Shown here piece after piece: positions 17,960 through 30,164 of a DNA stretch of 64,000 bases (position 1 is the stretch's first letter; each line of letters opens with the position of its first letter). The DNA lies in assembly GCA_002280875.1 (NCBI GenBank), contig NCEV01000003.1:62001-126000 (forward strand), in the 5' to 3' direction. The position numbers and the translations under genes are program-made. This stretch comes from Caulobacter sp. 32-67-35. Lineage in GTDB: Bacteria > Pseudomonadota > Alphaproteobacteria > Caulobacterales > Caulobacteraceae. The notes below the pieces were generated by a model, which was not told the DNA's origin, did no database searches, and worked only from the letters and a program-made list of their open reading frames with translations.

Positions 17960-18904
17960 ATGGCGGGTCTCGTCCTGGACGTCCTGTCGCGCGTCCTGCC
18001 GTTTTTCCTGCTGGTCGGGGCGGGCGTGGCGCTGGTCCGCCTGCGCCTGATCGATGCGCCGATGGCGGCGGGGCTGTCGGCCTATGTGTTCTGGATCGGC
18101 TTTCCGGCCCTGCTGATCCATTCGCTGTCGCGGATCGGCACGCCGGGACCGGCCCTCGTCTGGGGGCTGGCGGCCTTCGCCGGGGCGGCGCTGCTGGTGA
18201 TGGCCGGGCTGCTGGGTCTGGGCCGCCTGCTGGGCTGGACCCGCGAGGAACAGGCCGGCGCCGCCCTGGCGGGGGCTCTGGGCAACAGCGCCTTCCTGGG
18301 CCTGCCGATCACCGCCGCCGTTCTGGGCCCCGAGGCGGCGCGTCTGGCCGCGGCCGTCCTGGCGGTCGACTTCGTGATCGTGGCGGCGGTGGGGATCGCC
18401 GCACTGGGCTGGGCCGGGGGGCGGTCGATCCCGGGCTCGGCCCTGCGGGCGCTGGTCAATCCGGTGGTGGCCGCCGCGCTGATCGGCCTGGCCCTGGCGC
18501 TGACCGGCGTGGCTCTGCCGGCCGTGCTGGACCGCGCCGTCGGCGCCGCGGCGGCCTCTGGCAGTCCGGTGGCGCTGGTGGCGCTGGGCGCGGCCCTGGC
18601 GTTGCGCCGGACGGGCGACGAGGCCGTCCCCCGCGCCGGACCGGTCCTGGCGGCGACGGTGGCCAAGCTGCTGGTCCTGCCGGTCCTGACCTGGCTGGCC
18701 GTGGGCCTGACCGACGCGCCGGCCGCCTTCCGGATCGGGGCCACCCTGCTGGCCGCCACGCCGACGGCGGTCAACGTCTTCATCCAGACCCGCACCCTGG
18801 GCGTCTTCGCCCGCGGCGCGGCAAGGACGGTGGCCCTGACCACGGCGGCGGCGGTCATCACCCTGTCGGTCGCGGCGATACTGCTGACACGGGGTGTCAG
18901 CTAG
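17960..18904 (+). CDS. AEC-family (auxin efflux carrier-like) transporter
   Basis: This 314-residue polytopic membrane protein has about ten hydrophobic helices in two repeats of five, as in the AEC/BART superfamily. Visible family segments are YVFWIGFPALLIHSL (first half), ALGNSAFLGLPIT (the conserved crossing region) and LAATPTAVNVFIQT in the second half. Members export or import carboxylates such as malate or malonate; the substrate is not predictable here. The sequence is extremely Ala- and Leu-rich. Confidence 0.85.
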   Translation: MAGLVLDVLSRVLPFFLLVGAGVALVRLRLIDAPMAAGLSAYVFWIGFPALLIHSLSRIGTPGPALVWGLAAFAGAALLVMAGLLGLGRLLGWTREEQAGAALAGALGNSAFLGLPITAAVLGPEAARLAAAVLAVDFVIVAAVGIAALGWAGGRSIPGSALRALVNPVVAAALIGLALALTGVALPAVLDRAVGAAAASGSPVALVALGAALALRRTGDEAVPRAGPVLAATVAKLLVLPVLTWLAVGLTDAPAAFRIGATLLAATPTAVNVFIQTRTLGVFARGAARTVALTTAAAVITLSVAAILLTRGVS

Positions 18905-18967
18905 TTCCCGGTTCGTTCTCGACGAACAATGTTCGCCTGGCTAGGCTGTGTGGAGAAGGAGAACGAC

Positions 18968-19341
18968 ATGATCAGCTACATCACCATCGGGGCCAGCGAT
19001 ATCGACCGGGCGGGAGCCTTCTATGACGCGGCTCTGGCCGCCCTGGGCAGCGCGCGGCAGTGGCGGCAGGGCGACTGGATCGGCTATGGCCCGGATCCCG
19101 AGCACGCTACCATCATGATCTGCCCGCCCCAGAACGGTCAGCCCGCCAGGGCCGGCAACGGCATCATGGTCGGCCTTAAGGCGGAAACGCCCGAACAGGT
19201 CGATGCCTTCCACGCCGCCGCCCTGGCCAATGGCGGAACCTGCGAGGGACCGCCCGGCCCGCGCCCCGCCTATGGCGAGGGCTACTATCTGGCTTATGTG
19301 CGCGACCCGGACGGCAACAAACTGTCGGCGTTCCTGAAGCG

Positions 19342-19345
<4 letters not shown>
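18968..19345 (+). CDS. VOC-family (glyoxalase/bleomycin-resistance fold) protein
   Basis: This gene encodes a 125-residue protein. The start at 18968 ([23 protein letters not shown]) has GAGAAGGAG just upstream and begins the first beta-alpha-beta-beta-beta module. The second module ends in the signature [16 protein letters not shown]. It is a probable metal-dependent lyase, dioxygenase or resistance protein of unknown substrate. Its stop overlaps the stop of the convergent alaS at CTAG. Confidence 0.85.
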
Positions 19346-21990
<2,645 letters not shown>

Positions 21991-22208
21991 GGGCGTCTCT
22001 AGGATCTCGATAGAGTCCGGCTGTCCGGAGGTTGGCGCTGCATAGCGCGGTTTTCGGCGGAGTGGAAACCGAGTCGGATGTGGGGGCGAACAGAGCCCGG
22101 AAAAAGGGCGACCGAGGGTTCGTGGCCGTCGCCAAAGCGCAAGTCCGCGACCTCGCGCGGAAACCGCCGAGTTGATGGAAAGGGTCGCGGAGCGTCCGGA
22201 CCACGTCC

Positions 22209-22566
22209 GGAAAAGATTAGTCAGTACCGTTTCGACGAAGCCGTTCGCTCCGCGTGACCGTTATCCAAAAGCGCTTTCGGCTCGGCGATGTTAGCGCCTT
22301 GCCGTCCACGCCTCCGACGGGCGGACCGGAGAGCGACTCCCGTCCGGACCGCGAGACCTTTCAGCCCGCCTGCCGCCCCTTTCGACCCCCGTAGTCACAT
22401 CGTTTCTGTGTTCCAGGGCCGACCGCCGCCAGAGACCACGAGGTTGACGGCCCCGAGCACAAGGCGCTCTTCCCGCCATCGATGGAGTTGCCCGCTCGAT
22501 CACACCCCGCCGCCGCAATGGTCGCTGGCCTTGCGCCCTTTCCTCGCGACGAGGTGGGTACAGAAT
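22209..22566 (+). repeat. ~350-bp dispersed element, copy B (possible structured RNA)
   Basis: This is the plus-strand partner of copy A at 16637-16986, in inverted orientation. Conserved blocks in order are GTACCGTTTCGACG, CGCTCCGCG, CGTTATCC, a variable part with GCCGTC and CGGACCGCGA, then the identical 33-base block at 22401-22433, and GGTCGCTGGCC with GCGCCCT at the end. It lies in the alaS-recA gap, where no convincing ORF is seen. Confidence 0.7.
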
Positions 22567-22679
22567 ACGGGAGGTTTGAGCGCGGAGGATTGGCGCGATC
22601 GTTTTAGTTACAGGGCTCTGATTTCACTGACCTTCCGGGCGAGAGGCACGGGGATTGATGGCGCTCTATCCCCTTACTC

Positions 22680-22727
22680 GCCCCCTCCTGACCTGCTTCG
22701 CAGGTCATCCTCCCCCAGAGGGGGAAG
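22680..22727. repeat. Short palindromic repeat (family 2-like)
   Basis: GCCCCCTCCTGACCTGCTTC is followed by GCAGGTCATCCTCCCCCAG and then AGGGGGA. The inner GACCTGC and GCAGGTC pair, and the outer CCCCCTC pairs with GAGGGGG. It resembles the other CCCCCTCC-type repeats of the window. Confidence 0.6.
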
Positions 22728-22794
22728 ATGACGTGCGCACTGATTTTCACCCACACACACCTCCTGCACAGGGGTCGTAAGCCCAAACGAAATC

Positions 22795-22822
22795 GGACGC
22801 CTGGCTTGGGGTCCAGGCGTCC
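22795..22822 (-). terminator. Probable recA terminator
   Basis: A perfect ten-base stem (GGACGCCTGG with CCAGGCGTCC) has an eight-base loop. On the minus strand it is followed by ATTTCGTTTGGG, a moderately T-rich run. It lies about 115 bases past the recA stop. Confidence 0.6.
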
Positions 22823-22936
22823 GGGGGATCGCGGCCGTCGCGGCGGGGAGCCGTGGGCGTCAGGTATCAGGCGGGAGACGCCCGGGCAGGCGACGGTCGC
22901 GAAACAGGTTGGCTCTCTGGCAGCGGAGCCTGAGGC

Positions 22937-24001
22937 CTATTCGTCGCCGTCCTCGGGACCACCGACCAGCAGTTCCTCCTCGATCTTCTGGGAAGACTTG
23001 CGGACGGCCGTCTCGATCTCGTTGGCCAGGTCCTTGTTGTTCTTCAGGAACTCGCGAACATTGTCGCGGCCTTGGCCAATGCGCTGGCTGTTGTAGGAGA
23101 ACCAGGACCCGGCCTTGTCGATAACCCCGGCCTTGACGCCCAGATCTATGATCTCGCCCAGCTTGGAAATGCCCTCGCCGTACATGATGTCGAACTCGAC
23201 CTCGCGGAACGGCGGGGCGACCTTGTTCTTGACGACCTTGACGCGGACATTGTTGCCGATGATCTCATCACGGTTCTTCACCGAGCCGGTGCGGCGAATG
23301 TCCAGGCGCACCGAGGCATAGAACTTCAGCGCGTTGCCGCCCGTGGTGGTTTCCGGGCTGCCATACATCACGCCGATCTTGTGACGGATCTGGTTGATGA
23401 AGATGACGATGGTGTTGGTCTTGTTGATCGAGCCGGTCAGCTTGCGCAGGGCTTGGCTCATCAGACGCGCTTGAAGGCCCGGCAGGCTATCGCCCATCTC
23501 GCCTTCGATTTCCGCCTTGGGCGTCAGCGCCGCCACCGAGTCGATGACCACGATATCGACCGCGCCCGAGCGCACCAGGGTGTCGGTGATCTCCAGAGCC
23601 TGTTCGCCGTTGTCGGGCTGCGAGACCAGCAGGTTGTCGAGATTGACGCCCAGCTTGAAGGCGTAGCCCGGATCCAGGGCGTGCTCGGCGTCAACGAAGG
23701 CGGCGGTGCCGCCAGCCTTCTGGACCTCGGCCACCACGTGCAGGGCCAGGGTGGTCTTGCCCGAGCTTTCAGGGCCGTAGATCTCGATAATCCGCCCCTT
23801 GGGCAGACCGCCGATACCCAGGGCGATATCCAGGCCGAGCGAGCCGGTGGAGACCGACTCCATCTCGACCTTGCCCTTCTCGCCCAGCTTCATCACCGAG
23901 CCCTTGCCAAACGCCCGATCGATCTGGGCAAGCGCCGCCTCGAGCGCGCGCTGCTTGTCGCCGTCTTCCTTACCCACGAGTTTCAAAGCCGCCTGGTTCA
24001 T
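22937..24001 (-). CDS. recA: RecA recombinase
   Basis: This 354-residue ATP-dependent strand-exchange protein is the SOS co-protease. The start [17 protein letters not shown] at 24001 is where family similarity begins. The Walker A motif is GPESSGKTT, Walker B is [12 protein letters not shown], and L2 contains [37 protein letters not shown]. The acidic C-terminal tail ends GGPEDGDE. A LexA-type site lies 107 bases upstream, which fits SOS induction. Confidence 0.98.
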   Translation of the reverse strand: MNQAALKLVGKEDGDKQRALEAALAQIDRAFGKGSVMKLGEKGKVEMESVSTGSLGLDIALGIGGLPKGRIIEIYGPESSGKTTLALHVVAEVQKAGGTAAFVDAEHALDPGYAFKLGVNLDNLLVSQPDNGEQALEITDTLVRSGAVDIVVIDSVAALTPKAEIEGEMGDSLPGLQARLMSQALRKLTGSINKTNTIVIFINQIRHKIGVMYGSPETTTGGNALKFYASVRLDIRRTGSVKNRDEIIGNNVRVKVVKNKVAPPFREVEFDIMYGEGISKLGEIIDLGVKAGVIDKAGSWFSYNSQRIGQGRDNVREFLKNNKDLANEIETAVRKSSQKIEEELLVGGPEDGDE

Positions 24002-24107
24002 TGGAGATGCGCCCTTATTCCATGATTCCACCCGGCCAAGCCGGGCTTCGCGTTTCGCGCGCCCATCGATCGGTGGAACACCCAAAGTCGTACCGGCTTT
24101 GTTCTGT

Positions 24108-24122
24108 GTTCGCAAGATGTTC
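24108..24122. promoter_or_regulatory. LexA (SOS) box upstream of recA
   Basis: GTTCGCAAGATGTTC fits the alphaproteobacterial LexA site GTTC-N7-GTTC exactly. It lies between recA (start 24001, minus) and the EAL gene (start 24256, plus), so it could act on either promoter. The recA assignment rests on established SOS control. Confidence 0.8.
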
Positions 24123-24215
24123 TTTTCGAGTGGCGTCCATGTTCGATTACCCGGATCGGGGACAAGCGGCTCTTGGCCGCACGTCTTTTCCGGTTCGGGA
24201 AACACGTCCTTAAGC

Positions 24216-24248
24216 CCCCCATGCGACGGTTCCGGTCGTATGGGGGAG
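24216..24248 (+). promoter_or_regulatory. Leader hairpin overlapping the Shine-Dalgarno of the EAL gene
   Basis: CCCCCATGCGAC (24216-24227) pairs with GTCGTATGGGGG (24235-24246), giving a 12-pair stem with one G-T wobble and a 7-base loop. The 3' arm supplies most of the GGGGGAG Shine-Dalgarno (24242-24248) of the TTG start at 24256, so folding would mask the ribosome-binding site. Confidence 0.55.
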
Positions 24249-24255
24249 AAACGCC

Positions 24256-25863
24256 TTGTCGATCGATCCGCGTCGCCTGCTTGGCCTGGCGTTCGCCAGC
24301 GCTGATTTGCTCATCGAGATTCGCGACGGCAAGATCGCCATGGCCCTGGGCGCGGCCCAGCGGATCCTGGGCCAGAGCGAGGCGGCGCTGACCGGCAAGG
24401 TCTGGCGCGACCTGTTCGCCCCGGCTGATCAGGCCCTGATGGACGCCATTGTCGCCTGCGCTGACGATGGCGCGCGCCGGGGACCCGTGGTGATCCGCCT
24501 GGCCGGTCCGGTGGAACGTTATGTCAGCGTGGTCATGCGGGCCCTGCCGGAAAACGGCGGGCGCATATCGTGCGCCCTGACCTCCAGCCAGGCGCCCAGC
24601 CCGGCGGTGGGGCCCGAAGGTCTCCATCCGCGCGAGTCGTTCGAGGATATCGCCAAAGGCCTGTTCGAGGCGGCGCGGGTCACCGGCATTGAGCTGGAAC
24701 TGGCCATGATCGAATTTGCCGGCCTGGGTGAGCGGCGGGCCGCCCTCCCCGCCGCCGAAGCCGAGGTGCTGGACGCCCAGGTCGCCGGCGCCGTGCGCGC
24801 CGAGTCTCACGGCGGCGCGGCGGCCACGCGGCTGTCGAGCGACCGTTTCGCCCTGCTGCGCGCCAAGGACGAAAATCCCGAAAATCTGACGCGGCGTCTC
24901 ACCCAGATGGTGGATCTGGACGCCACCGCCCATGTGGTGTCGCTGGAGGTGGGCTCCGCCTCGGCCCGCGCCATGCGCGCGCTACGCTACGCCATGGATG
25001 ACTTCCTGCGCGAAGGCCTGAAGGACGCCCCGCCCATGAGCCTGGCCGAGGCGATGAACCGCTCGGTCAAACGCACTCTGGCGCGGGCCGGGGCCCTGGG
25101 CGTCGCAGTGAGCCAGCGTCGGTTCAACCTGGCCTTTCAACCGGTCGTCAACCTGGCGACGGGTGTGGCCCACCATCACGAGGCGCTGGTGCGCTTCGAG
25201 GACGGCGTCAGTCCGTTCGCCCTGATCCGGATGGCCGAGGAGTTCGACCTTATCGAGGAACTCGACCACGCCATCGTCGAGCAGGCCGTGCGCCGCCTGG
25301 CGCAGGACCGGTCTGGCGAGCTGAAACTGGCGGTCAATGTCTCGGGGCGCACAATCATCAACGAGAGCTTCGTCGACAATGTGTCGCGCACCCTGGCCAA
25401 GTTCGACAAGGCCAAGGGGCGCTTGATCTTCGAGATCACCGAGAGCGCCGCCATTGACGACCTGCCGCGCGCTAACCGGCACATCCAGGCGCTGCGCGGC
25501 CTGGGATCCATGGTGTGTCTTGACGATTTTGGCGCTGGGGCGGCGTCCTTCGCCTATCTGCAGGAGCTCAATCTCGACATCGTCAAGATCGACGGCCGCT
25601 ATGTGCGCGAGCTGGCCGGCAATGGCCGCGACGGGGCCATGGTGCGCCGACTCGTCGAGCTGTGTCGCGACCTGAAGATCCGCACGGTCGCCGAGATGGT
25701 CGAGACCGTCGAGGTCGAGGAGGTGGTGCGCAACTCCGGCGTCGACTTTGCCCAGGGCTGGCTGTTTGGCCGGCCGGCGGACCAGCCGCAGCCGGCCCTG
25801 AAGCCCGCCCTTCTGACCAAGCCCTCGGCGCGGCGCGCGGGGGCGTCGGAGAGCTGGGGCTGA
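24256..25863 (+). CDS. EAL-domain protein with PAS-like N terminus (c-di-GMP phosphodiesterase-like)
   Basis: This 535-residue protein starts at a TTG codon, with GGGGGAG 7 bases upstream. Residues about 10-110 look like a PAS sensor. Residues 125-235 may be a degenerate GGDEF-like region, with no GGDEF motif. The EAL domain (about 285-515) keeps FQPVV, EALVRF (309-313), NVSG, FEITES, LDDFGAG, IVKIDG, AEMVET and QGWLFGRP. Most metal and catalytic residues are therefore present, and hydrolysis of c-di-GMP is plausible. There is no membrane helix, so it is cytoplasmic. It is divergent from recA and may share its regulatory region. Confidence 0.85.
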   Translation: MSIDPRRLLGLAFASADLLIEIRDGKIAMALGAAQRILGQSEAALTGKVWRDLFAPADQALMDAIVACADDGARRGPVVIRLAGPVERYVSVVMRALPENGGRISCALTSSQAPSPAVGPEGLHPRESFEDIAKGLFEAARVTGIELELAMIEFAGLGERRAALPAAEAEVLDAQVAGAVRAESHGGAAATRLSSDRFALLRAKDENPENLTRRLTQMVDLDATAHVVSLEVGSASARAMRALRYAMDDFLREGLKDAPPMSLAEAMNRSVKRTLARAGALGVAVSQRRFNLAFQPVVNLATGVAHHHEALVRFEDGVSPFALIRMAEEFDLIEELDHAIVEQAVRRLAQDRSGELKLAVNVSGRTIINESFVDNVSRTLAKFDKAKGRLIFEITESAAIDDLPRANRHIQALRGLGSMVCLDDFGAGAASFAYLQELNLDIVKIDGRYVRELAGNGRDGAMVRRLVELCRDLKIRTVAEMVETVEVEEVVRNSGVDFAQGWLFGRPADQPQPALKPALLTKPSARRAGASESWG

Positions 25864-25870
25864 AGAGACT

Positions 25871-26003
25871 CTCCTCCCCCTCCTGGGGGAGGTGGCGCGG
25901 CGCGAATACGCGCCGTGACGGAGGGGGAACCGGCGCACGAGCCCTTGCGCGCCGCAGCCCCCTCCACCGCTTCGCGGTCCCCCTCCCCCACGAGGGGGGA
26001 GGA
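25871..26003. repeat. Family 2 palindromic repeat, copy 2
   Basis: It contains GGGGGAGGTGGCGC followed by GCGAATACGCGCCGTGACGG and GAGGGGG, matching the element at 8303-8449, then an inverted CCCCCTCC...CCCTCCCCC part. It fills the gap between the convergent EAL and DUF885 genes and may help terminate both. Confidence 0.8.
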
Positions 26004-26012
26004 GATTTCAGC

Positions 26013-27839
26013 CTATTTGCCGGCCTTCCGGGTCGCGATGTAGTTGTCGATCACCGTCTCGAGAACGGTCAGTGGGGTCATGCCTGACAGCAAGCCCGCG
26101 TCGTGGAACTCGCGGATGTCAAACTTGCGGCCCAGGGCCTTCCGGGCCTTCTCGCGGGCGCGCAGCCAGACGATCTTGCCGATCATGTAGCTGCAGGCCT
26201 GGCCCGGCCAGACGCAGTAGCGTTCGATCTCGGTAATCGAGCCGCTTTCCTCGTCGCCCATGGTCTCTGCCATGTACTTGATGGCCTGTTCGCGGCTCCA
26301 CTTCTTGTGGTGCATGCCGCTGTCGACCACCAGGCGCACGGCGCGGAACAGGGCGTCGTGCAGCATGCCGATATGACCGCGCGGATCGGTCTTGTAGACG
26401 CCCATCTCGACGGCCAGCTCTTCCGAATAGAGCGCCCAGCCTTCGGTATAGCCCGAGAAGCCGATCACCTTGCGGATCAGCGGCAGGCCCTTGGCCTCGT
26501 TCGACAGCGAGAGTTGCAGGTGGTGACCCGGGACGCCCTCGTGCACCGTCAGCGTGCTCAGGATGTACTTGGCCTGCTCCTTGGTGTCGCGCAGGTTGAT
26601 CCAATAGATGCCAGGACGCTTGCCATCCAGCGAGGGCGAACTGTAGTAGCCGGCCGGCGCGCCGGCCTCTGTTGCCTTGGGTACGCGGCGGATTTCCAGC
26701 GGGGCCTTGGGCAGCTGGCCGAAATAGGCGGGCAGCTGCTTTTCGATCCACTTGGCCTTGACGTTGAGGTCGGCGATCAGCTGTTCCTTGGCCGCGTCGG
26801 TATTGTCGTAGACATCCTTGCCCAGCTCGGCCATGCGCTCGCCGACCGTGCCCTTGGACATGCCCATGGACTTGAAGATCTTGTCGGCCTGGGCCTCGAT
26901 CGACTTGACCATGTCCAGACCCAGCTGGTGGATCTCGTCGGGGGTCAGGTTGGCGGTCGTGTAGTTCTTCAGCGAGGTGGCGTAGTAGTCGGCGCCGTCC
27001 TTCAGGCGCCAGACGCCGGCGTCGTGAGTGGCCTTGGGCCGCACGCTTTCCAGCAGCGCGATCTGGCGCTTCAGGGCGGGCAGGACCGAGTTCAGATAGA
27101 CCTTGGTCGCCTCGCCGGCCCAGTCGCCTTCGATCTTCTTTTCCGTGGTGCGGCGCACGATCGACTTGATCAGCGGGGCGTCGGCCGTGGGCGTGTCGGC
27201 GAACGACTTCATCTGGATCAGGGCCTTGTCGATCACGAAGTCGGGCGGGATCACGCCGTCGGCGTAGTCGCGCTTGGCGATCAGGGTCTCCTGGTCCATC
27301 AGGCGGGCGAAACCCTCCATCCGCTGCAGGTAGGCGTCGGCGTCGGCCTTGGTCTCGATGGCGTGCTGGGTGTCGAGGAAGTCGGGCATCTGCTGATAGG
27401 AGCCCGTCAACTGGCTCAGCACATAGGGCGCGCCCGAACCGCCGCCAGCATAGGTGAACTTCTGATTGCCCTCGTCCTGCACCGCCAGGACGAACTCGAC
27501 GGTGTCATAATTGACCGCGTCCATGCCGCTGAGGGCGCGGCGGTCGATGCTGCGCAAGGCGGCCAGTTGCTGGCGGGTCTGGGCGGCGCCGGCGGCGATG
27601 GCCTCGGCCGAGCGGTCGGTCAGCAGACCCTTGGTCCAGGCCAGATCACCCTTGTCGAGACCCAGGCCGGTGGCCATTTCCGGCGACTGGCGCAGCAGTT
27701 TGACCATCATGTCGTCGAACAGCGCGTTCATCCGGGTCGCCTGCTCGCTTGCCGCCTGGGCGCGTGCGAGCGAAGGGGCCGAGGCCGCAGCGAAGCCGGC
27801 GGCGACGGTGGACAGCAGCATTTGGCGGCGAGTTTGCAA
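26013..27839 (-). CDS. DUF885 family protein, putative exported metallopeptidase-like
   Basis: This gene encodes a 608-residue protein. A TTG at 27839 has AGGGG seven bases upstream and gives a Tat-like signal (QTRRQMLLSTVAAGFAAASAPSLARAQA). An ATG at 27821 is the alternative start. The family motif HEGVPGHHLQ (a zinc-peptidase-like HExxPGHH) is present, with FSGYTEGWALYSEELAVEMG downstream and WPGQACSYMIGK near the C terminus, all typical of DUF885. The family is often called carboxypeptidase-like, but activity is not assured. It is convergent with the EAL gene. Confidence 0.85.
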   Translation of the reverse strand: MQTRRQMLLSTVAAGFAAASAPSLARAQAASEQATRMNALFDDMMVKLLRQSPEMATGLGLDKGDLAWTKGLLTDRSAEAIAAGAAQTRQQLAALRSIDRRALSGMDAVNYDTVEFVLAVQDEGNQKFTYAGGGSGAPYVLSQLTGSYQQMPDFLDTQHAIETKADADAYLQRMEGFARLMDQETLIAKRDYADGVIPPDFVIDKALIQMKSFADTPTADAPLIKSIVRRTTEKKIEGDWAGEATKVYLNSVLPALKRQIALLESVRPKATHDAGVWRLKDGADYYATSLKNYTTANLTPDEIHQLGLDMVKSIEAQADKIFKSMGMSKGTVGERMAELGKDVYDNTDAAKEQLIADLNVKAKWIEKQLPAYFGQLPKAPLEIRRVPKATEAGAPAGYYSSPSLDGKRPGIYWINLRDTKEQAKYILSTLTVHEGVPGHHLQLSLSNEAKGLPLIRKVIGFSGYTEGWALYSEELAVEMGVYKTDPRGHIGMLHDALFRAVRLVVDSGMHHKKWSREQAIKYMAETMGDEESGSITEIERYCVWPGQACSYMIGKIVWLRAREKARKALGRKFDIREFHDAGLLSGMTPLTVLETVIDNYIATRKAGK

Positions 27840-27952
27840 GGCGAGACCCCTAAAGACGCATTTGTTGGGCGAAGGCGTAGGCCCAGACCTCGATAGCCGT
27901 AAATTAATTTCTGTTAATGCAACGCCGCGCCGATCCTCTGGCGGCGAGACGC

Positions 27953-28339
27953 TCAGTCGCCGCGATCCAGGGTCACATAGAGCTCGCTCTCGATCACCCA
28001 CTGGCCAGTGACCTTCTTCCAAACCGCGAGATAGGTCCCCGACTGATCTGGCGCGCCCCTCCACGAACCGACCCAGCGCCCGTGCTCGGCCGCACGCAGG
28101 CCGGCGCTGTCGAGCTCCACACCCTCCCCGGTGCGGACATAGGCGATGAAGTCCGGGTCGCGGAACTGGGCGTCAAAGGCGGCGATCACCTCGGCCGATC
28201 CCATCAGCAGCGAGCCGTCGCCGGCGATCAGCCTGACCTGCGGGTCGAAGAACGGCGCCAGCCGCGCGGCGGCCTTTGCGGCGATCAGCTTGTTGGTCAG
28301 CTTGCGGCGGGCGGCGATGGCGTCTTGAGGCGTGGTCAT
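27953..28339 (-). CDS. SnoaL/NTF2-like (DUF4440-type) protein
   Basis: This 128-residue protein has the NTF2-like pattern of an N-terminal helix (AIAARRKLTNKLIAAKAAARLAPFF), RLIAGDGSLLMGSAEVIAAFDAQF, and C-terminal strands GSWRGAPDQSGTYLAVWKKVTGQWVIESELYVTL. Such folds bind small ligands or act as minor enzymes; no catalytic set is obvious. The start at 28339 was chosen because the frame upstream belongs to ilvE antisense. It is divergent from the GNAT gene. Confidence 0.7.
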   Translation of the reverse strand: MTTPQDAIAARRKLTNKLIAAKAAARLAPFFDPQVRLIAGDGSLLMGSAEVIAAFDAQFRDPDFIAYVRTGEGVELDSAGLRAAEHGRWVGSWRGAPDQSGTYLAVWKKVTGQWVIESELYVTLDRGD

Positions 28340-28408
28340 GGGCGAGCTCTCGCAAAGCGGTCCTGGCGGTGTAGCGTGTCGTCTCCCCGCGCCGCAAACA
28401 GAGTCGCC

Positions 28409-28936
28409 ATGTCGTCGTTCCCACCCGTGATCGTCACCGACCGCCTGACCCTGAAGGCGTCCGAACTCAGCGACTTCGATGACAGCGTCGCCATGTGGTC
28501 CGACCCCATCGTCACCCAGTTCGTTGGCGGTCGCCCCTCGACGCCGGAGGAGAGCTGGGCGCGGCTGCTGCGGTCGCGCGGGCTGTGGCCGTTGCTGGGC
28601 TATGGCTATTGGGCGGTGCGCGAGACGGCGACAGGGCGCTATGTCGGCGAAGTCGGCTTCGCCGACTTCCACCGTGAGATCGAGCCCAGCTTCTTTGGCG
28701 AGCCGGAAATGGGCTGGGTGCTGGCGGCCTGGTCGCACGGCCAGGGCTTTGGGACCGAGGCGGTGACGGCAGGCCTGGCCTGGATCGATCAAGCCCTGGC
28801 GCCGCCCCGCGTGCCCTGCATCATCGATCCAGGCAACGCCGCATCCCTGGCCCTGGCCCGCAAGACCGGCTTCAAGATCGTGACCCACACATCCTATAAG
28901 GACGCGCCGATCATGCTGCTGGAACGGACCCGCTAA
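28409..28936 (+). CDS. GNAT family N-acetyltransferase
   Basis: This 175-residue acetyltransferase of the RimJ/RimL-like subgroup shows VIVTDRLTLKASELSDFDD at the N terminus, GRYVGEVGFADF, EMGWVLAAWSHGQGFGTEAV (the acetyl-CoA-binding motif), and NAASLALARKTGFKI. The acceptor is unknown. Its TAA stop overlaps the stop of the convergent ilvE. Confidence 0.85.
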   Translation: MSSFPPVIVTDRLTLKASELSDFDDSVAMWSDPIVTQFVGGRPSTPEESWARLLRSRGLWPLLGYGYWAVRETATGRYVGEVGFADFHREIEPSFFGEPEMGWVLAAWSHGQGFGTEAVTAGLAWIDQALAPPRVPCIIDPGNAASLALARKTGFKIVTHTSYKDAPIMLLERTR

Positions 28937-30024
28937 ACCGGGCGAACCCAGCCATAGGGGTCGGCGGTGCGGCCGCGCTGGATGCCGATCAGGGCGTTGC
29001 GCAGTTGTTCGGTCGTCTCGCCCTCGGCCCCGTTGCCAATGGTGAAGTCGCCCGAGGCGGTGCGCACCGTGCCGATACCGGTCAGCACCGCCGCGGTGCC
29101 GCACGCGAAGACCTCGCGCAGACGGCCGCTGGCCGCGTCGGCCCGCCACTGGTCCAGCGAATAGGGCTCCTCGCGCACCGTGATCCCCTGGTCGCGCGCG
29201 AGGGTGATGATCGAGTTGCGGGTGATGCCGGGCAGGATCGTGCCGCCCAGCGGCGGGGTTTGCAGGCTGCCGTCGTCCATCCGGAAGAAGACGTTCATGC
29301 CGCCCAACTCCTCGACCCAGCGGCGCTCGACCGCGTCGAGGAACACCACCTGGTCGCAGCCGTGGGCGATGGCTTCGGACTGGGCCAGCAGGCTGGCGGC
29401 ATAGTTGCCACCGCACTTGGCCGCGCCCGTGCCGCCCAGCGCCGCGCGCGTGTAGGTCTCTGAAACCCAGACCGAGATCGCCGACGCCTTGTTCTTGAAA
29501 TAGGCCCCAACTGGCGAGGCAAGGACGACGAACAGATATTCGCTGGCCGGCTTGACGCCCAGAAATACCTCGGTGGCGAACATGAAGGGCCGCAGATACA
29601 GGCTGCCCTCGCCGTCCGGGATCCAGTCCCGGTCGATGTCGATCAGCTTCTCGACCGCTTCGACGAACAGGGTCTCGGGCAGCTCGGCCATGGCCATGCG
29701 ACGCGCCGAGTCCTGGAAGCGGCGGGCGTTCTCTTCGGGCCGGAACAGGGCCGTGCCGCCGTCCGCCGTGCGATAGGCCTTCATGCCCTCGAAGATTTCC
29801 TGGGCGTAGTGCAGCACCGACGAAGCCGGATCCATCGGAATGGGCCCGCGCGGCTCGACCTTGGCGTCATGCCAGCCCTGCGCCTGGGAATAGCGGATGG
29901 TCACCATGTGGTCGGTGAACACCCGGCCAAAACCCGGATCAGCCAGCAGGGCGGCGCGCTGCTCGGCGGAGGTCGGCTTGGGATGCGGAACGTAGGCGAA
30001 CGATGAGGTGGCGGCTGAGGTCAT
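28933..30024 (-). CDS. ilvE: Branched-chain amino acid aminotransferase
   Basis: This 363-residue PLP enzyme transaminates Leu, Ile and Val with 2-oxoglutarate. It belongs to the longer, eukaryote-like BCAT subgroup. The PLP lysine is Lys203 in GTGAAKCGGNYAASL. Other signatures are LHYAQEIFEGMKAYR, YLRPFMFATEVFLGVKP, FLDAVERRWVEELGGMNVFF and LPGITRNSIITLA. The start at 30024 was chosen where similarity begins. The long leader frame is probably non-coding. Confidence 0.93.
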   Translation of the reverse strand: MTSAATSSFAYVPHPKPTSAEQRAALLADPGFGRVFTDHMVTIRYSQAQGWHDAKVEPRGPIPMDPASSVLHYAQEIFEGMKAYRTADGGTALFRPEENARRFQDSARRMAMAELPETLFVEAVEKLIDIDRDWIPDGEGSLYLRPFMFATEVFLGVKPASEYLFVVLASPVGAYFKNKASAISVWVSETYTRAALGGTGAAKCGGNYAASLLAQSEAIAHGCDQVVFLDAVERRWVEELGGMNVFFRMDDGSLQTPPLGGTILPGITRNSIITLARDQGITVREEPYSLDQWRADAASGRLREVFACGTAAVLTGIGTVRTASGDFTIGNGAEGETTEQLRNALIGIQRGRTADPYGWVRPV

Positions 30025-30164
30025 GTGGCGCTTGGCTCTCGCTCGGAAAGGTCGGTCGCGGCGCGAGCACGCCGCAAGGGTGGAATGGATATGGCTGATG
30101 CTTCGCGTCAAGTGCCACGCACGCAAAGACCGCATCCGCCCTCAGGTTCGCAAGCCCTGTGTGG

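Noticed and set aside
22288..22731. 147-codon plus-strand ORF over the dispersed element copy B
   Set aside because: It extends through the repeat and into a palindromic element. The only match is the shared DNA block, so it is not a credible gene.
27904..27917. TTAA-N6-TTAA near the DUF885 start, resembling a CtrA box
   Set aside because: The CtrA consensus uses a seven-base spacer, and the flanking bases do not match. A chance AT-rich patch is more likely.
27953..29416. 487-codon minus-strand ORF spanning the SnoaL-like gene and running antisense or out of frame through the GNAT and ilvE region
   Set aside because: Only its last 128 codons (from 28339) have coding character. The upstream part overlaps GNAT and ilvE in shadow frames.
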